Below are positions 9,005 through 20,166 of a stretch of DNA of 64,000 bases, piece by piece. Every line of letters begins with the position of its first letter. Within the stretch, counting starts at the first letter, position 1. The position numbers and the translations under genes were made by a program. This DNA is from Gordonia jinghuaiqii. Its GTDB lineage: Bacteria > Actinomycetota > Actinomycetes > Mycobacteriales > Mycobacteriaceae. The stretch lies in assembly GCF_014041935.1 (NCBI RefSeq), contig NZ_CP059491.1, positions 2,108,001 to 2,172,000 on the forward strand, given 5' to 3'. Under the pieces are notes generated by a model. It was not told the DNA's origin. It saw nothing but the letters and a program-made list of their open reading frames with translations, and searched no databases.

Positions 9005-11005
9005 TCACTGGATCCGGTAGGCGAGCCGCTCGGCGGCGGCTGGGTCGAGCGGTGGCAACGCGAGGATGTGCGCGACGGCCCGCCACGGTTCGAGGCGGAC
9101 GTAGTTGTCCTGACCCCACCAGTACTCCTCACCGGACACCTCGTCGCGGACGGTGAAGTGGTCGTACCACTCGAAGCCGAGCTTGGGCAGGTCGAGCCAG
9201 ACCGTGGAGTCCTCTGCGGCGAACGGGTTCAGGTTGATCACCACGATGACGCGGTCACCCGACACCGGGTCGATCTTGGAATAGGCGATGAGCGACGGGT
9301 TGTCGACGTGGTGGAAGTGGATGTTGCGCAACTGCTGCAGCGCCGGGTGACGACGCCGGATCTCGTTGAGCGAGGTGATCCACGGTTCGAGCGACTCGCC
9401 GCGGCTCGCGGCCGCCTTGTAATCGCGGGGCCGCAGCTCGTACTTCTCCGAGTGCAGGTACTCCTCACTGCCCTCGGCGACCGCGACATGTTCGTAGAGT
9501 TCGTAGCCGCTGTAGACGCCCCAGGTGGGCGCGAGGGTCGCGGCCAACGCCGCGCGTAGCGCGAACATCCCCGGACCGCCGTGCTGGAGGCTCGCGTGCA
9601 GGATGTCGGGGGTGTTCACGAAGAGGTTGGGCCGCGCCTCGTCGGCGTGCTCGGCCAGCTCGCGCCCGAACTGCTCGAGCTCCCACTTCAGCGTCTTCCA
9701 CGTGAAGTAGGTGTAGGACTGGGTGAACCCGAGGCGGGCGAGACCGTAGAGGCGGGCCGGTCGCGTGAACGACTCGGACAGGAAGAGTACGTCCGGGTGC
9801 CGCTTCTTGACCTCGGTGATCAGCCATTCCCAGAAGTTCGGCGGTTTGGTGTGGGGGTTGTCGACGCGGAAGATGTTGACGCCCAGGTTCACCCAGTGCA
9901 GCACGACCTTCAGGACGCCGCGGTAGATGCCGTTGCGGTCGTTGTCGAAGTTGAGCGGGTAGATGTCCTGGTACTTCTTCGGGGGATTCTCGGCGTAGGC
10001 GATGGTCCCGTCGGGCTGGATCGTGAACCACTCGGGATGCTCGGTGGCCCACGGGTGGTCGGGCGCGCACTGCAGCGCGAGGTCGAGGGCGACCTCGAGT
10101 CCGAGTTCGGCGGCCCGGCCGACGAAGTACTCGAAGTCCTCCTCGGTGCCGAGCTGCGGATGGATCGCGTCGTGGCCGCCGTCCTTGGATCCGATGGCCC
10201 ATGGCGAGCCGACGTCGTCGGGTCCGGCGACCAGCGAGTTGTCCGGGCCCTTGCGGTTGATCTCGCCGATCGGATGGATCGGTGGCAGGTAGACGACGTC
10301 GAAGCCCATGTCGGCGATCCGCGGCAGGTCCTGCGTGGCGGTGAGGAACGTCCCGTGGACGGGATTGCCCTCGCCGTCCCAGCCGCCGGTCGATCGGGGG
10401 AAGAGCTCGTACCACGAACCGAACAGGGCACGTGTGCGGTCCACCCACACGCGATAGGTGCGGCTCTTGGTGACCAGTTCGCGGACCGGATGGGCGTCGA
10501 GCAGTTCGGCGACCTCCGTCGAGATCGCGAGCCCGACCCGGTTCTCGACGCGGCGGCGACGGGCGCGGAGCAGGCGGGCGGCGTCGAGGAGCAGCTCACG
10601 GTTCTCGTCGGCGACGAGCTCGGCGGCTGCGGTCAGCACCCGGGCGCCGCTCTCGAGGTCGTTCTCCAGGTCGGCGGCGCCCTGACCGGCGTCGAGCTTC
10701 TTGGTGACCGCCGAACGCCACGTGGAGTACGGATCGCCCCAGGCCTCGATGCGATACGACCAGAAGCCGACCGCGTCGGGCACGAACGCCGCGTTGAAGG
10801 TGTCCGGCTCGGGGGCGGGGGACATGCGGATGTCGAGGACGTCCCGGCGCGGGGTCTCGATGTGCAGCGTGACCCCGATGGCGTCGTGGCCCTCTCGCCA
10901 GGCCGTTGTGCTCACCGGGAGAAGCTCTCCGACAACGGCTTTGGCGGGCTGCTGCCCGCCTGCGACCAGGGGTGCGATGTCGTCGATGCCCATGCGCCCG
11001 ATCAC
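9005..11005 (-). CDS. glgE: Alpha-1,4-glucan:maltose-1-phosphate maltosyltransferase
   Basis: 666 residues. GH13_3 maltosyltransferase that extends alpha-glucan with maltose from maltose-1-phosphate. Candidate catalytic residues are D382 ([14 protein letters not shown]) and E411 (FLSESFTRP), 29 apart as in characterised GlgE. The [16 protein letters not shown] block is typical. The frame extends to a TTG at 11086. A strong AGGAGG six bases before GTG 11005 ([12 protein letters not shown]) fixes the start there instead. treS, mak and glgC/glgM are not in the window, so the maltose-1-phosphate source must be encoded elsewhere. Confidence 0.95.
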   Translation of the reverse strand: MIGRMGIDDIAPLVAGGQQPAKAVVGELLPVSTTAWREGHDAIGVTLHIETPRRDVLDIRMSPAPEPDTFNAAFVPDAVGFWSYRIEAWGDPYSTWRSAVTKKLDAGQGAADLENDLESGARVLTAAAELVADENRELLLDAARLLRARRRRVENRVGLAISTEVAELLDAHPVRELVTKSRTYRVWVDRTRALFGSWYELFPRSTGGWDGEGNPVHGTFLTATQDLPRIADMGFDVVYLPPIHPIGEINRKGPDNSLVAGPDDVGSPWAIGSKDGGHDAIHPQLGTEEDFEYFVGRAAELGLEVALDLALQCAPDHPWATEHPEWFTIQPDGTIAYAENPPKKYQDIYPLNFDNDRNGIYRGVLKVVLHWVNLGVNIFRVDNPHTKPPNFWEWLITEVKKRHPDVLFLSESFTRPARLYGLARLGFTQSYTYFTWKTLKWELEQFGRELAEHADEARPNLFVNTPDILHASLQHGGPGMFALRAALAATLAPTWGVYSGYELYEHVAVAEGSEEYLHSEKYELRPRDYKAAASRGESLEPWITSLNEIRRRHPALQQLRNIHFHHVDNPSLIAYSKIDPVSGDRVIVVINLNPFAAEDSTVWLDLPKLGFEWYDHFTVRDEVSGEEYWWGQDNYVRLEPWRAVAHILALPPLDPAAAERLAYRIQ

Positions 11006-11146
11006 TTGAAGCCTCCTGTCGTCAGCTCCCGCGACTGGGCTGGGTGCGCTGTCGGTCTCACCGTCGTTGGTATCACCGCTACCCAACCTAGTGCCCCGTG
11101 CACGGGATTGTCTTGTCGTGACACGGGTGGTGTGCCGGTCACGAGG

Positions 11147-13234
11147 TCAGCCCACCGGACGCGGCGTGGCGTTCAGGCGGGACAGGGCCGAGCGGACCAC
11201 CGCCGGGTCGGTCGTGCGCCACATCGGCGGCAGCGACGCCATCAGGTAGCCGCCGTAACCGGCGGTCACGAGCCGCGAGTCGAGCACCGCGACGACACCG
11301 CGATCGTCGACCGAGCGCAGCAGTCGGCCCGCGCCCTGCGCGAGGAGCAGGGCGGCATGGTTGGCCGCCACCGACAGGAACCCGTTGCCGCCCCGGGCGT
11401 CGATCGCCCGCTGGCGAGCGGTGAGGAGGGGGTCGTCGGGCCGGGGGAACGGGATGCGGTCGATGAGGACCAGACTCAGGGAGGGGCCGGGGACGTCGAC
11501 GCCCTGCCACAGCGACAGCGTGCCGAACAGGCAGGTCTCCGGATCTTCGGCGAAACGCCGGACCAGTGTCGACGTGGTGTCGTCGCCCTGACAGAGGACC
11601 GGATGGTCGGTGCGTTCGCGGAGGGCTTCGGCGGCCTCGCGCGCCCCTCGCATCGAGGAGAACAGGCCGAGGGTGCGCCCGCCGGCGGCGTCGACGAGAG
11701 CGGCGATCTCGTCCAGCGTCTGCGTCGGGGTGCCGGACCGGTCCGGGCGGGGGAGGTGCCGGGCGACATAGAGGATCGCCGAGCGCGGATAGTCGAAGGG
11801 CGAGCCTGCGTCGAGTCCGGTCCAGCGGGCCGTACCCGAATCCGACGGCACCGCCTTACCGTTCGCGGTGACGTCGCCGGTGGGTGCCTGGGCGGGTTCG
11901 TCGGCGACCGGTCGGTCGGTGCCGCGGCCGGAGGCCGGCAGGCCCCATGTCGCGGCGAGGGCGTCGAAGGAGCCGCCGATGGTCAGGGTCGCGGAGGTGA
12001 GGACGACCGTGGAGTCGGCGAACAACGATGCGCGGAGCAGACCGCCGACCGACAGCGGCGCGATGTGCAGGACCGGCCGCGGTTCGACGCCGCGCCGTGA
12101 GGTGTCCAGGGATGCCCACACCACGTCGCGGCGTTTGGCCTCATCGGGTTCGTCGAAGGCGCCGAGCACCCGGACGACGGTGTCGTGCATGTCTTCGAGG
12201 GAGGTCAGCGCCGCCGACCGGGACGCCGCCGCGCCGTCGTCGGAACCGGCCACGCGCGCCGGTCCGATGGCGGTTCGCGTCTGCCACAACCGGTCCCGCA
12301 GCATCGACAGCACGGCAATCGCATCGGCGGGCAGGCCCGTCCACTGTCGGGTCGGAGCGTTCTCGAGGAGGTCGCCCAACTGCTCACCGGCCCCGAGGAG
12401 CGCGTCGGCGGTCTCCTCGTCGACGAGTTTGCCGCAGCGGCGGGCGACGAGCGCCACGGAGACCGCCGACAGCTCGTCGGTGGCGACCGAGGTCATCCGG
12501 TCGACCAGTTCGTGGGCCTCGTCGATGATGACCACGTCGTGTTCGGGCAGCACGTTGGCCGGGCTGGTGGCGTTGATCGCGAGCAACGCATGGTTGGTGA
12601 CGACGACGTCGACCTTGCCCGACTTGCGGCGTGACTGCTCGGCGAAGCAGTCCTCCCCGTAGGAACAGTTGGCCGCGCCGAGACATTCGCGTGCCGTCAC
12701 GCTCACCTGGCGCCACGACCGGTCGGACACGCCGGGGGTCAGGTCGTCGCGATCGCCGGTCTCGGTGTCACTGCTCCACTCGCGCAGGCGCGTGACCTCG
12801 CGGCCGGTACGGGACAACTCGAACGCGTCGAACAGTTCGGTGTCGGGCTCGTCGGCTGCTCCCGAATGGATCTTGTTGAGGCACAGGTAGTTTCCGCGTC
12901 CCTTCAGGATCGCGAAGGTGGGCTCGCGGCCGATCGGCTTCTTGAGCGCCTTGGCCAGCCTGGGCAGATCGCGTTCGATGAGCTGCCGTTGCAGAGCGAT
13001 CGTCGCGGTCGACACGACGACGGTCCGGCCGCTCTCCACGGCATGCCGGATCGCCGGGACGAGGTATGCCAGGGACTTGCCGGTGCCGGTGCCGGCCTGG
13101 ACGGCGAGGTGTTCACCGGTGTCGATGGCGTGTGCGACGGCCGAGGCCATCGCGACCTGGCCGTCGCGGCGTCGACCGCCGAGTGCGGTGACCGCGGCGT
13201 CGAGTAGTTCGGTCACCGGGGGTGTCGTGGGCAT
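11147..13234 (-). CDS. dinG: DinG-family Fe-S ATP-dependent DNA helicase
   Basis: 695 residues of the XPD/Rad3-like SF2 helicases. Walker A is at 48-54 (GTGTGKS) and the DEAH box at 238-241. Four cysteines between them, C118, C184, C190 and C196, are placed as the 4Fe-4S cluster ligands of XPD/DinG. The C-terminal motifs LFSSMRGAREA and QGAGRLLRS correspond to helicase motifs of the second RecA domain. DinG enzymes unwind 5'-overhang DNA and R-loops. It is the last gene after pncB and pncA, as in Rv1330c-Rv1329c, with 113 bases between it and pncA. Confidence 0.92.
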   Translation of the reverse strand: MPTTPPVTELLDAAVTALGGRRRDGQVAMASAVAHAIDTGEHLAVQAGTGTGKSLAYLVPAIRHAVESGRTVVVSTATIALQRQLIERDLPRLAKALKKPIGREPTFAILKGRGNYLCLNKIHSGAADEPDTELFDAFELSRTGREVTRLREWSSDTETGDRDDLTPGVSDRSWRQVSVTARECLGAANCSYGEDCFAEQSRRKSGKVDVVVTNHALLAINATSPANVLPEHDVVIIDEAHELVDRMTSVATDELSAVSVALVARRCGKLVDEETADALLGAGEQLGDLLENAPTRQWTGLPADAIAVLSMLRDRLWQTRTAIGPARVAGSDDGAAASRSAALTSLEDMHDTVVRVLGAFDEPDEAKRRDVVWASLDTSRRGVEPRPVLHIAPLSVGGLLRASLFADSTVVLTSATLTIGGSFDALAATWGLPASGRGTDRPVADEPAQAPTGDVTANGKAVPSDSGTARWTGLDAGSPFDYPRSAILYVARHLPRPDRSGTPTQTLDEIAALVDAAGGRTLGLFSSMRGAREAAEALRERTDHPVLCQGDDTTSTLVRRFAEDPETCLFGTLSLWQGVDVPGPSLSLVLIDRIPFPRPDDPLLTARQRAIDARGGNGFLSVAANHAALLLAQGAGRLLRSVDDRGVVAVLDSRLVTAGYGGYLMASLPPMWRTTDPAVVRSALSRLNATPRPVG

Positions 13235-13347
13235 GTGATGTGTGTTCCGGGCTTTCGGTGGGTGGGGATACGGGGTCCGTGGAGATCAGACGGATCACGG
13301 CGCCTGCGGGTTCCCCCGGATGCCGGGCGGGCGTGTCGTCGGGGTCC

Positions 13348-13956
13348 TCAGGTGCCGTACGAGCCGTCGTAGAGCAGATCACCCACGAGTTCGACCCCCG
13401 CCTCCCGCAGGACGGACAGCGCCTCGGCGGTGGTCTCCTCGGCCACCCCCGCGGTGAAGTTGAGCAACACCCGGGTGGTGAAACCGGCGGCCACGGCGTC
13501 GAGTGCGGTGGCCCGGACGCAGTGATCGGCGGTCAGACCGGCGATGTCGATGGTGGAGATCTTGTGGTCACGCAGCCACTGTTCGAGGGTCGTGCCGTCC
13601 TCGGTGGTGCCCTCGAAGCCCGAGTACGCCGCGCTGTACTCGCCCTTGGAGAAGATCTCGTGCGCTGCGGCCGAATCGAATTCGGGATGGAACGCGACCC
13701 CGTCGGTGCCGACGCGGCAATGCGGCGGCCAGGTGTCGACGTAGTCGGGATCGTCGGAGAAATGATCGCCGGGATCGATGTGATGGTCGCGCGTGGCGAC
13801 GATCGTCCGGTACTCCTCGAGGATCTTCGTGATCGCGCGGGCCACCGCGGCGCCGCCGTTGACCGCGAGCGAACCGCCCTCGCAGAAGTCGTTCTGGACG
13901 TCGACGACGATCAACGCGTCGGCGGGTTTGGTGCCGTCTGTGCGTTCGCTGCTCAT
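13348..13956 (-). CDS. pncA: Nicotinamidase (isochorismatase-like fold)
   Basis: 202 residues. It deaminates nicotinamide to nicotinate. The triad is D19 (VVDVQNDF), K104 (FSKGEYSAAYSGF) and C146 (TADHCVRAT). RDHHIDPGDHF provides the metal-site Asp/His residues, and the cis-peptide region precedes the nucleophile. The ATG at 13956 has AGGAGG five bases upstream, so the longer frame to 14064 is rejected. It lies 44 bases after pncB, whose product consumes its nicotinate, so salvage is coupled. Homologues activate pyrazinamide (family knowledge). Confidence 0.95.
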   Translation of the reverse strand: MSSERTDGTKPADALIVVDVQNDFCEGGSLAVNGGAAVARAITKILEEYRTIVATRDHHIDPGDHFSDDPDYVDTWPPHCRVGTDGVAFHPEFDSAAAHEIFSKGEYSAAYSGFEGTTEDGTTLEQWLRDHKISTIDIAGLTADHCVRATALDAVAAGFTTRVLLNFTAGVAEETTAEALSVLREAGVELVGDLLYDGSYGT

Positions 13957-14000
13957 CGCATCCTCCTGGCGGTCGGTGGTGGTCGGGCGGAGCGGTGTCC

Positions 14001-15305
14001 TCAGCCGAGCTCGTAGCGGGTGGGGACTGCCGGTTCGCCGTGGGACAGGCCCAGACCCTCCCACGGCAGACTGACCAGTCCGGCCGCGAGGTGGGCACGT
14101 GCATCGGCCAGCCCCGGCAACGAGGCGACCCGTTCGCCGGCACGGACCAGCGGTATCTGCAGATCCCGCAGTCCGAGGCCGTCGGCGGTCGGCCGTGGCG
14201 CGCCTGCCCGATAGATGATCTCCTCGACGATCGTGCCACTCGCGCGGGCGGCGCGCACCGCGGCCTTGGCGCCTCCGCGTGACTCCTTGTGGCTCGAGCG
14301 CTTGGCCACCGGCAGGCCGTCGACCTCGACGAGCTTGTAGACCATACCCGCCGTCGGCGCACCGCTGCCGGTGACCAGTGCGGTCCCGACGCCGTAGGTG
14401 TCGACCGGTTCGGCGCGCAGCGAGGCGATCGCATACTCGTCGAGGTCGCCGGAGACCACGATCTGGGTCTTCGTGGCGCCGAGGTCGTCGAGTTGCATGC
14501 GCACCTGACGGGCCAGCACGCCGAGGTCGCCGGAGTCGATGCGCACGGCGCCGAGTTCGGGGCCGGCCACCTCGATGGCGTTGCGGACGCCCCGGGTGAT
14601 GTCGTAGGTGTCGACCAGCAGTGTGGTGCCCACACCGAGCGCCTTGATCTGCGCCGCGAAAGCCGCCTTCTCGTCGGGGCCGTCGGCCCCGGTGAACCCG
14701 AGGGTGAAGGCGTGGGCGGAGGTGCCGGCGCTGGGTACGCCGAACCGTCGGGCGGCCTCGAGATTCGACGTCGCGGCGACACCGGCGATGTAGGCGGCGC
14801 GCGCGCTCGCGACGGCGGCCCGCTCGTGGGTGCGTCGCGATCCCATCTCGATGATCGGTCGCGTGCCCGCGGCACTGACCATGCGTGCCGCGGCCGATGC
14901 GATCGCGCTGTCGTGATTGAGGATCGACAGGATGAGCGTCTCGAGCAGCACCGCCTCGGCGAAGCTCGCGCGCACGGTCAGGATGGGCGAACCGGGGAAG
15001 TAGAGCTCACCTTCGCGGTAACCGTCGATGTCCCCGGAGAACCGGTAGTCCCGCAGCCAGGCGACGGTGTCGGGGTCGAGGAATTTCTCCACCACCGCGA
15101 TCTCCTCGTCGCCGAATCGGAACTCGGCGAGTTCGGTGAGAACCCGGCCCGTGCCGGCGACGACGCCGTAGCGTCGACCATCCGGGAGGCGACGGGCGAA
15201 CACCTCGAACACGCACTGCCGGTGGGCAACCGGATGTCCGAGGGCCGCTGCGACCATGGTCAGCTCATACTGATCGGTCAACAGCGCGGTGTTGTCGATG
15301 CTCAC
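14001..15305 (-). CDS. pncB: Nicotinate phosphoribosyltransferase
   Basis: 434 residues. It converts nicotinate and PRPP to nicotinate mononucleotide in the Preiss-Handler route. The [10 protein letters not shown]-terminus, [13 protein letters not shown] and the VDTYDI / IDSGDL phosphate-binding blocks are family signatures. Start GTG 15305 is only 19 bases from the divergent clpS start, so its promoter must overlap clpS or the transcript must be nearly leaderless. This corresponds to M. tuberculosis pncB1 (Rv1330c) by position. Confidence 0.95.
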   Translation of the reverse strand: MSIDNTALLTDQYELTMVAAALGHPVAHRQCVFEVFARRLPDGRRYGVVAGTGRVLTELAEFRFGDEEIAVVEKFLDPDTVAWLRDYRFSGDIDGYREGELYFPGSPILTVRASFAEAVLLETLILSILNHDSAIASAAARMVSAAGTRPIIEMGSRRTHERAAVASARAAYIAGVAATSNLEAARRFGVPSAGTSAHAFTLGFTGADGPDEKAAFAAQIKALGVGTTLLVDTYDITRGVRNAIEVAGPELGAVRIDSGDLGVLARQVRMQLDDLGATKTQIVVSGDLDEYAIASLRAEPVDTYGVGTALVTGSGAPTAGMVYKLVEVDGLPVAKRSSHKESRGGAKAAVRAARASGTIVEEIIYRAGAPRPTADGLGLRDLQIPLVRAGERVASLPGLADARAHLAAGLVSLPWEGLGLSHGEPAVPTRYELG

Positions 15306-15312
15306 TATCGCT

Positions 15313-15318
15313 TACCCT
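15313..15318 (+). promoter_or_regulatory. Candidate -10 for leaderless clpS
   Basis: TACCCT lies six bases before the clpS ATG (15325), inside the 19-base gap between the divergent clpS and pncB starts. No ribosome binding site would fit. Confidence 0.45.
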
Positions 15319-15324
15319 GTTCTC

Positions 15325-15648
15325 ATGGCGCCTGACGAAACTCGTGCGCACGAGGCTACCCCCGGCGGTACGGCGGTTGCCGAACCCGCGGTGGCCGACG
15401 GCGCGGCGGGACTCGACAAGCCCTGGATGACCGTCGTATGGGATGACCCCGTCAACCTGATGCGGTATGTGACCTTCGTGTTCCAGAAGATCTTCGGTTA
15501 CTCGGAGTCCCGGGCGAACGAATTGATGATGCAGGTTCACACCGAGGGCAAGGCCGTGGTCTCCAGCGGCGACCGAGAAAAGGTGGAGGACGACGTCCGC
15601 AAATTACATGCGGCCGGCCTGTGGGCCACCATGCAGCGCGATTCATGA
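15325..15648 (+). CDS. clpS: ATP-dependent Clp protease adaptor ClpS
   Basis: 107 residues. A disordered N-terminus of about 35 residues is followed by the ClpS core: [25 protein letters not shown] and VHTEGKAVV. ClpS binds substrates with N-degron residues and hands them to ClpC/ClpA. The frame starts upstream at a TTG, but ATG 15325 ([10 protein letters not shown]) is preferred, with a TANNNT element six bases before it. It is followed in order by DUF2017 and a P1 peptidase, as in Rv1331-Rv1333. Confidence 0.93.
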   Translation: MAPDETRAHEATPGGTAVAEPAVADGAAGLDKPWMTVVWDDPVNLMRYVTFVFQKIFGYSESRANELMMQVHTEGKAVVSSGDREKVEDDVRKLHAAGLWATMQRDS

Positions 15649-15705
15649 CCGGTCGGGTCACGGCCGGGCCGCGGCGCCTCACAGCGGTCGGAGGACACTG
15701 AAGGC

Positions 15706-16281
15706 GTGCGCACCTGGAAACGCAAGGGCCGCGGCGAGTCGATGCGCATCGCATCCCAGCTCGACGCCCACGAGGCCGAACTGCTGTCGTCGATGGTCTC
15801 GTCGATGTGCGAGCTGCTCACCGAGCGCGCGGAGACCGCGCCGGAGGACGCGCTCGCCGCACTGACGGGCATCCGTGTCGGACACACGCGGGCTCCCGAT
15901 GACGCCACCCTCGGACGCCTGCTCCCGGATTTCCACCGCCCCGATCAGGACGAGGAACTCTCGGCGGAAGTGGTCAACGGCGATCTGAACTCGGCGTTGC
16001 GCAGTGTGCACGAGCCGAAGATCATCGACGCGAAACTCGCAGCGGCACAAGTCCTGCTCGACACCCTGCCCGCGGGCGGCGGCGACTTCGCACTGACCCC
16101 GGAGCAGGCGACGGCATGGCTCACCGCCCTCAACGACGTGCGTCTCGCGCTCGGAGCGATGCTCGGTATCTCCGAGGACACCCCCGATCAACTGCCGAGG
16201 GACCACCCGCATGCGGCGCATCTCGACGTGTACCACTGGCTGACGGTGATGCAGGATCTCCTCGTCGAGGCCCTGATGTGA
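15706..16281 (+). CDS. DUF2017 family protein
   Basis: 191 residues, starting GTG 15706 with GGAGGA upstream. It matches the DUF2017 proteins that always follow clpS in actinobacteria (Rv1332). It is a soluble, helical, acidic protein with a basic N-terminus (TWKRKGRGES) and no catalytic motif I can name. Gene order suggests a link to ClpS-dependent proteolysis, but the function is unknown. Confidence 0.8.
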   Translation: MRTWKRKGRGESMRIASQLDAHEAELLSSMVSSMCELLTERAETAPEDALAALTGIRVGHTRAPDDATLGRLLPDFHRPDQDEELSAEVVNGDLNSALRSVHEPKIIDAKLAAAQVLLDTLPAGGGDFALTPEQATAWLTALNDVRLALGAMLGISEDTPDQLPRDHPHAAHLDVYHWLTVMQDLLVEALM

Positions 16282-16358
16282 CCTAGAGTTCACTTCGAGA
16301 GCTTTGTCGGCTTCGCTCGCGGATCTCCGGCAAGAACTTCGAGGAGAGCAGGCGTGCC

Positions 16359-17459
16359 GTGAGTACCTACGGACGACCGGCCCGAGTGGGCGACCGCATC
16401 ACCGACATCGCCGGGATCACCGTCGGACACGACCATCGCATCGACGCCGACGCCAGGGTGGCCGGGTCGCCGGATGCGCCGGATGGGCACGGCTGGGCAA
16501 CCGGCACGACGGTGATCCGGGTGTCGGCGCCGGGCGCGGTGGCCGCGGTCGACGTGCGGGGCGGAGGCCCGGGAACACGTGAGACGGATCTGCTCGACCC
16601 GTCGAACACGGTGCAGACCGCCCACGCGTTCGTGCTCAGCGGAGGCAGCGCCTACGGCCTCGCGGCAGCAGACGGGGTGATGCGCGCACTCGAGGACGAG
16701 GGCGTCGGACTGCCACTCGACGACCGCGGCCACGTGGTTCCGATCGTGCCCGCCGCGGTGATCTTCGATCTGCCGGTCGGCGCGTGGGACCGACGCCCCG
16801 ACGCCGACTTCGGCGCGGACGCGGTGCGCGCGGCCCGGCCCGACTTCGCTGTCGGGTGTGTGGGCGCAGGCGCCGGTGCGCGGGCGGGCGCGCTCAAGGG
16901 CGGCGTGGGCACGGCGTCGACGACGATCGAGGCGGGTCCTGCGGCCGGGGTGACCGTCGGGGCGCTGATCGTCGCCAACCCGGTCGGCGCGGTCATCGAT
17001 CCGCAGACCGGACTGCCGTGGGACTGCGGTGAGGCCGATCTGGCCGGCCTCGGGTTGCGGCGCCCCGGTTCCGCCGACATCGCACACCTGGCGGATCTGG
17101 AGGCCAAGCACACCGTCCTCAACACGACGATCGGTGTGGTCGCCACCGACGCGGTGCTCGACGCCGCGATGACCAAGCGCGTCGCGATGGCCGGCCACGA
17201 CGGACTGGGCAGGGCGATCCGCCCGGCGCACTCGCCGCTCGACGGCGACACGATCTTCGCCGTCGCGACCTGTGAGGTGTCGCCGGAGGAGGCGGTGCCG
17301 ACCCCGGCAGGGATGCATCACGACGTGGCGGTGGTCGCCGAGGTGTGCCGCGTCGCCGCCGATGTCGTACAGCGGGCCATCGTCGATGCGGTGCTCGCGG
17401 CCGAGTCGGTTGCCGCCATACCCACCTACGCCGAGGCGGCGCCGTCGGCTCTGGTCTGA
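16359..17459 (+). CDS. P1-family peptidase (DmpA/BapA-like N-terminal nucleophile hydrolase)
   Basis: 366 residues. The DITDIAGITVGHDH N-terminus, SGGSAYGLAAADGVM, and the GVGTASTTIEAG and LNTTIGVVATDA blocks define the DmpA/ornithine acetyltransferase fold. These enzymes cleave themselves before a Ser/Thr that becomes the nucleophile; the Thr pair in LNTTIG is the likely site. Known members are D-aminopeptidases or beta-peptidyl aminopeptidases, but the substrate here is not predictable. GAGGAG lies a few bases ahead of GTG 16359. It is the Rv1333 homologue by position. Confidence 0.85.
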   Translation: MSTYGRPARVGDRITDIAGITVGHDHRIDADARVAGSPDAPDGHGWATGTTVIRVSAPGAVAAVDVRGGGPGTRETDLLDPSNTVQTAHAFVLSGGSAYGLAAADGVMRALEDEGVGLPLDDRGHVVPIVPAAVIFDLPVGAWDRRPDADFGADAVRAARPDFAVGCVGAGAGARAGALKGGVGTASTTIEAGPAAGVTVGALIVANPVGAVIDPQTGLPWDCGEADLAGLGLRRPGSADIAHLADLEAKHTVLNTTIGVVATDAVLDAAMTKRVAMAGHDGLGRAIRPAHSPLDGDTIFAVATCEVSPEEAVPTPAGMHHDVAVVAEVCRVAADVVQRAIVDAVLAAESVAAIPTYAEAAPSALV

Positions 17460-17588
17460 CGACGCCGCTTCGGCGACGTGTCACCGGTGCTGCTCGGTGA
17501 GGGGTGGGACCGGGCGTGCCCGCCGGCGAGATCGATCACACCGGCTGACGGAATAGCTGTCGCCGACGCCGCGTTGCCGGTTCTCAGA

Positions 17589-17641
17589 GAGTCACGGGCG
17601 AAGAGGAGTCACGGGCGAATAGGGAGTCACGGGCGAAGAGG
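17589..17641. repeat. Three direct repeats of about 17-18 bp
   Basis: GAGTCACGGGCGAA begins at 17589, 17606 and 17624, followed by GAG or TAG variants. They are non-coding and lie about 150 bases upstream of mec. Confidence 0.85.
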
Positions 17642-17686
17642 GCGGCGAGGAACACCTCGCGGTCGCGTCGGAGAGTCCCGTTGACA

Positions 17687-17751
17687 ATGGCACCCAAGAC
17701 GGACGATGGCACCCAAGACGATGGCACCCGAGGACGATGGCACCCCGAGTA
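17687..17751. repeat. Four direct repeats around ATGGCACCC
   Basis: ATGGCACCC begins at 17687, 17706, 17721 and 17737 (spacings 19, 15 and 16), with AAGAC or GAGGAC after the unit. Two of the ATGs could be read in frame with mec or shifted from it. The set ends about 20 bases before the mec ATG. Confidence 0.85.
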
Positions 17752-17771
17752 GTGAGGAGAACGGGACACCG

Positions 17772-18179
17772 ATGCTCAGAATCGATCAGCATCTCGTCGA
17801 GAAGATGGTCGCGCACGCCCGCGCCGACCACCCCGACGAGGCGTGCGGTGTCATCGCGGGTCCTGAGGGTACCGACGACCCGCAACGCTTCATCGCGATG
17901 ATCAACGCGGAGCGGTCGCCCACCTTCTACCGGTTCGACTCCGCCGAACACCTCGCCGTCTGGCGCGAGATGGATCGCCGGGACGAGGAACCGGTGGTGA
18001 TCTATCACTCGCACACCGCGACCGAGGCCTACCCGAGCCGCACCGACATCTCCTACGCCGGCGAGCCCAACGCCCACTACGTGCTGGTGTCCACCCGGGA
18101 CCCCGAGACCCCCGAGATCCGTAGCTATCGCATCGTCGACGGTACGGTCACCGAAGAAGAGATCGAGATCAGGAGTTGA
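17772..18179 (+). CDS. mec: CysO-cysteine peptidase (JAMM metalloprotease)
   Basis: 135 residues. A zinc JAMM/MPN protease with E23 (DEACGVIAG) and H79-S-H81-x7-S89-x2-D92 (YHSHTATEAYPSRTD). It releases cysteine from the CysO-cysteine adduct. The start is ATG 17772 (MLRIDQH), with GAGGAGAA about 12 bases upstream. A 22-residue in-frame extension over the upstream repeats is possible but not supported by the family. The stop is 2 bases before the cysO ATG. With cysO and cysM it makes the O-phosphoserine / protein-thiocarboxylate cysteine pathway known from M. tuberculosis. Confidence 0.93.
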   Translation: MLRIDQHLVEKMVAHARADHPDEACGVIAGPEGTDDPQRFIAMINAERSPTFYRFDSAEHLAVWREMDRRDEEPVVIYHSHTATEAYPSRTDISYAGEPNAHYVLVSTRDPETPEIRSYRIVDGTVTEEEIEIRS

Positions 18180-18181
18180 CA

Positions 18182-19443
<1,262 letters not shown>

Positions 19444-19516
19444 GGGTGACGTCGGGCGAGATCACCTCGACCGGGGCCCGCCACCACCACAGAGTCGAAT
19501 CCGAGGACCGCAGGCC

Positions 19517-20149
19517 ATGACGTCGTACACCACCCCGATCGGGCAGGAGCCCGCCCGGCGATCGCGCCCGTTGTGGCTGCGGTCGCTGATCATCACCGTC
19601 GGCATCGTCGCGGCGCTCTTCGTGATCGAACTGATCGACGCCGCGACCCGATACGACCTCGACCAGAACGGCATCGTCGCCCGCGACGTCGACGGGCTCG
19701 ACGGCATCCTGTGGGCGCCGATGCTGCACGCCGACTGGCAACACCTCATCGCCAATCTGATGCCCGGCGCCGTGCTGTGTTTCCTCGTCCTGATGACCCG
19801 GCGGTTCCTCATCGTCACCGCGATCGTCTGGCTGGTGTCCGGTGCGGGCGTCTGGTTGTTCGCGGCACCGTACTCGCCGACCGTCGGCGCGTCGGGCATC
19901 ATCTTCGGCTGGCTGACCTTCCTGATCGTGCGGGGCCTGTTCAACCGCGACCTGTGGCAGATCCTCGGCGGCGTCGTACTCTTCCTGATCTACGGTTCGA
20001 TCCTGTGGGGCGTGCTGCCCTCGGATCCGCTCGTCTCCTGGCAGGCGCATCTGTTCGGCGCGATCGCCGGCGTGCTCGCGGCGTGGCTGCTCGCCGCGCG
20101 GGATCGCCGGACCAAGCGTGATGTCGCGACTCCGGGGGTGTCGTCATAA
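19517..20149 (+). CDS. Rhomboid family intramembrane serine protease
   Basis: 210 residues and about six membrane spans. The catalytic pair is S126 in VGASGIIFG and H178 in [12 protein letters not shown]76 and N80 in [11 protein letters not shown] complete the rhomboid site. It cleaves membrane proteins within the bilayer; the substrate is unknown. ATG 19517 gives a cytoplasmic N-terminus of about 20 residues. It lies between cysM and murI, as Rv1337 does. Confidence 0.9.
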   Translation: MTSYTTPIGQEPARRSRPLWLRSLIITVGIVAALFVIELIDAATRYDLDQNGIVARDVDGLDGILWAPMLHADWQHLIANLMPGAVLCFLVLMTRRFLIVTAIVWLVSGAGVWLFAAPYSPTVGASGIIFGWLTFLIVRGLFNRDLWQILGGVVLFLIYGSILWGVLPSDPLVSWQAHLFGAIAGVLAAWLLAARDRRTKRDVATPGVSS

Positions 20150-20166
20150 CCACCGCACCCCGCGGC

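Larger units (their letters stand above)
17460..17771. other. 312-base gene-free region upstream of mec, rich in short direct repeats
   Basis: It contains two sets of degenerate direct repeats (listed separately) and a TTGACA at 17681-17686 without a matching -10. An in-frame ATG at 17706 would add MAPKTMAPEDDGTP-type repeat sequence to Mec. I treat this as leader or spacer because the Mec core begins at 17772. Confidence 0.6.

Noticed and set aside
17681..17686. TTGACA as a mec promoter -35
   Set aside because: The sequence 16-18 bases downstream (ACGATG region) does not resemble a -10.
17589..17751. CRISPR-like array
   Set aside because: Units are short, degenerate and contiguous, with no spacers of constant length and no cas genes in the window; the same holds for all other repeat arrays.
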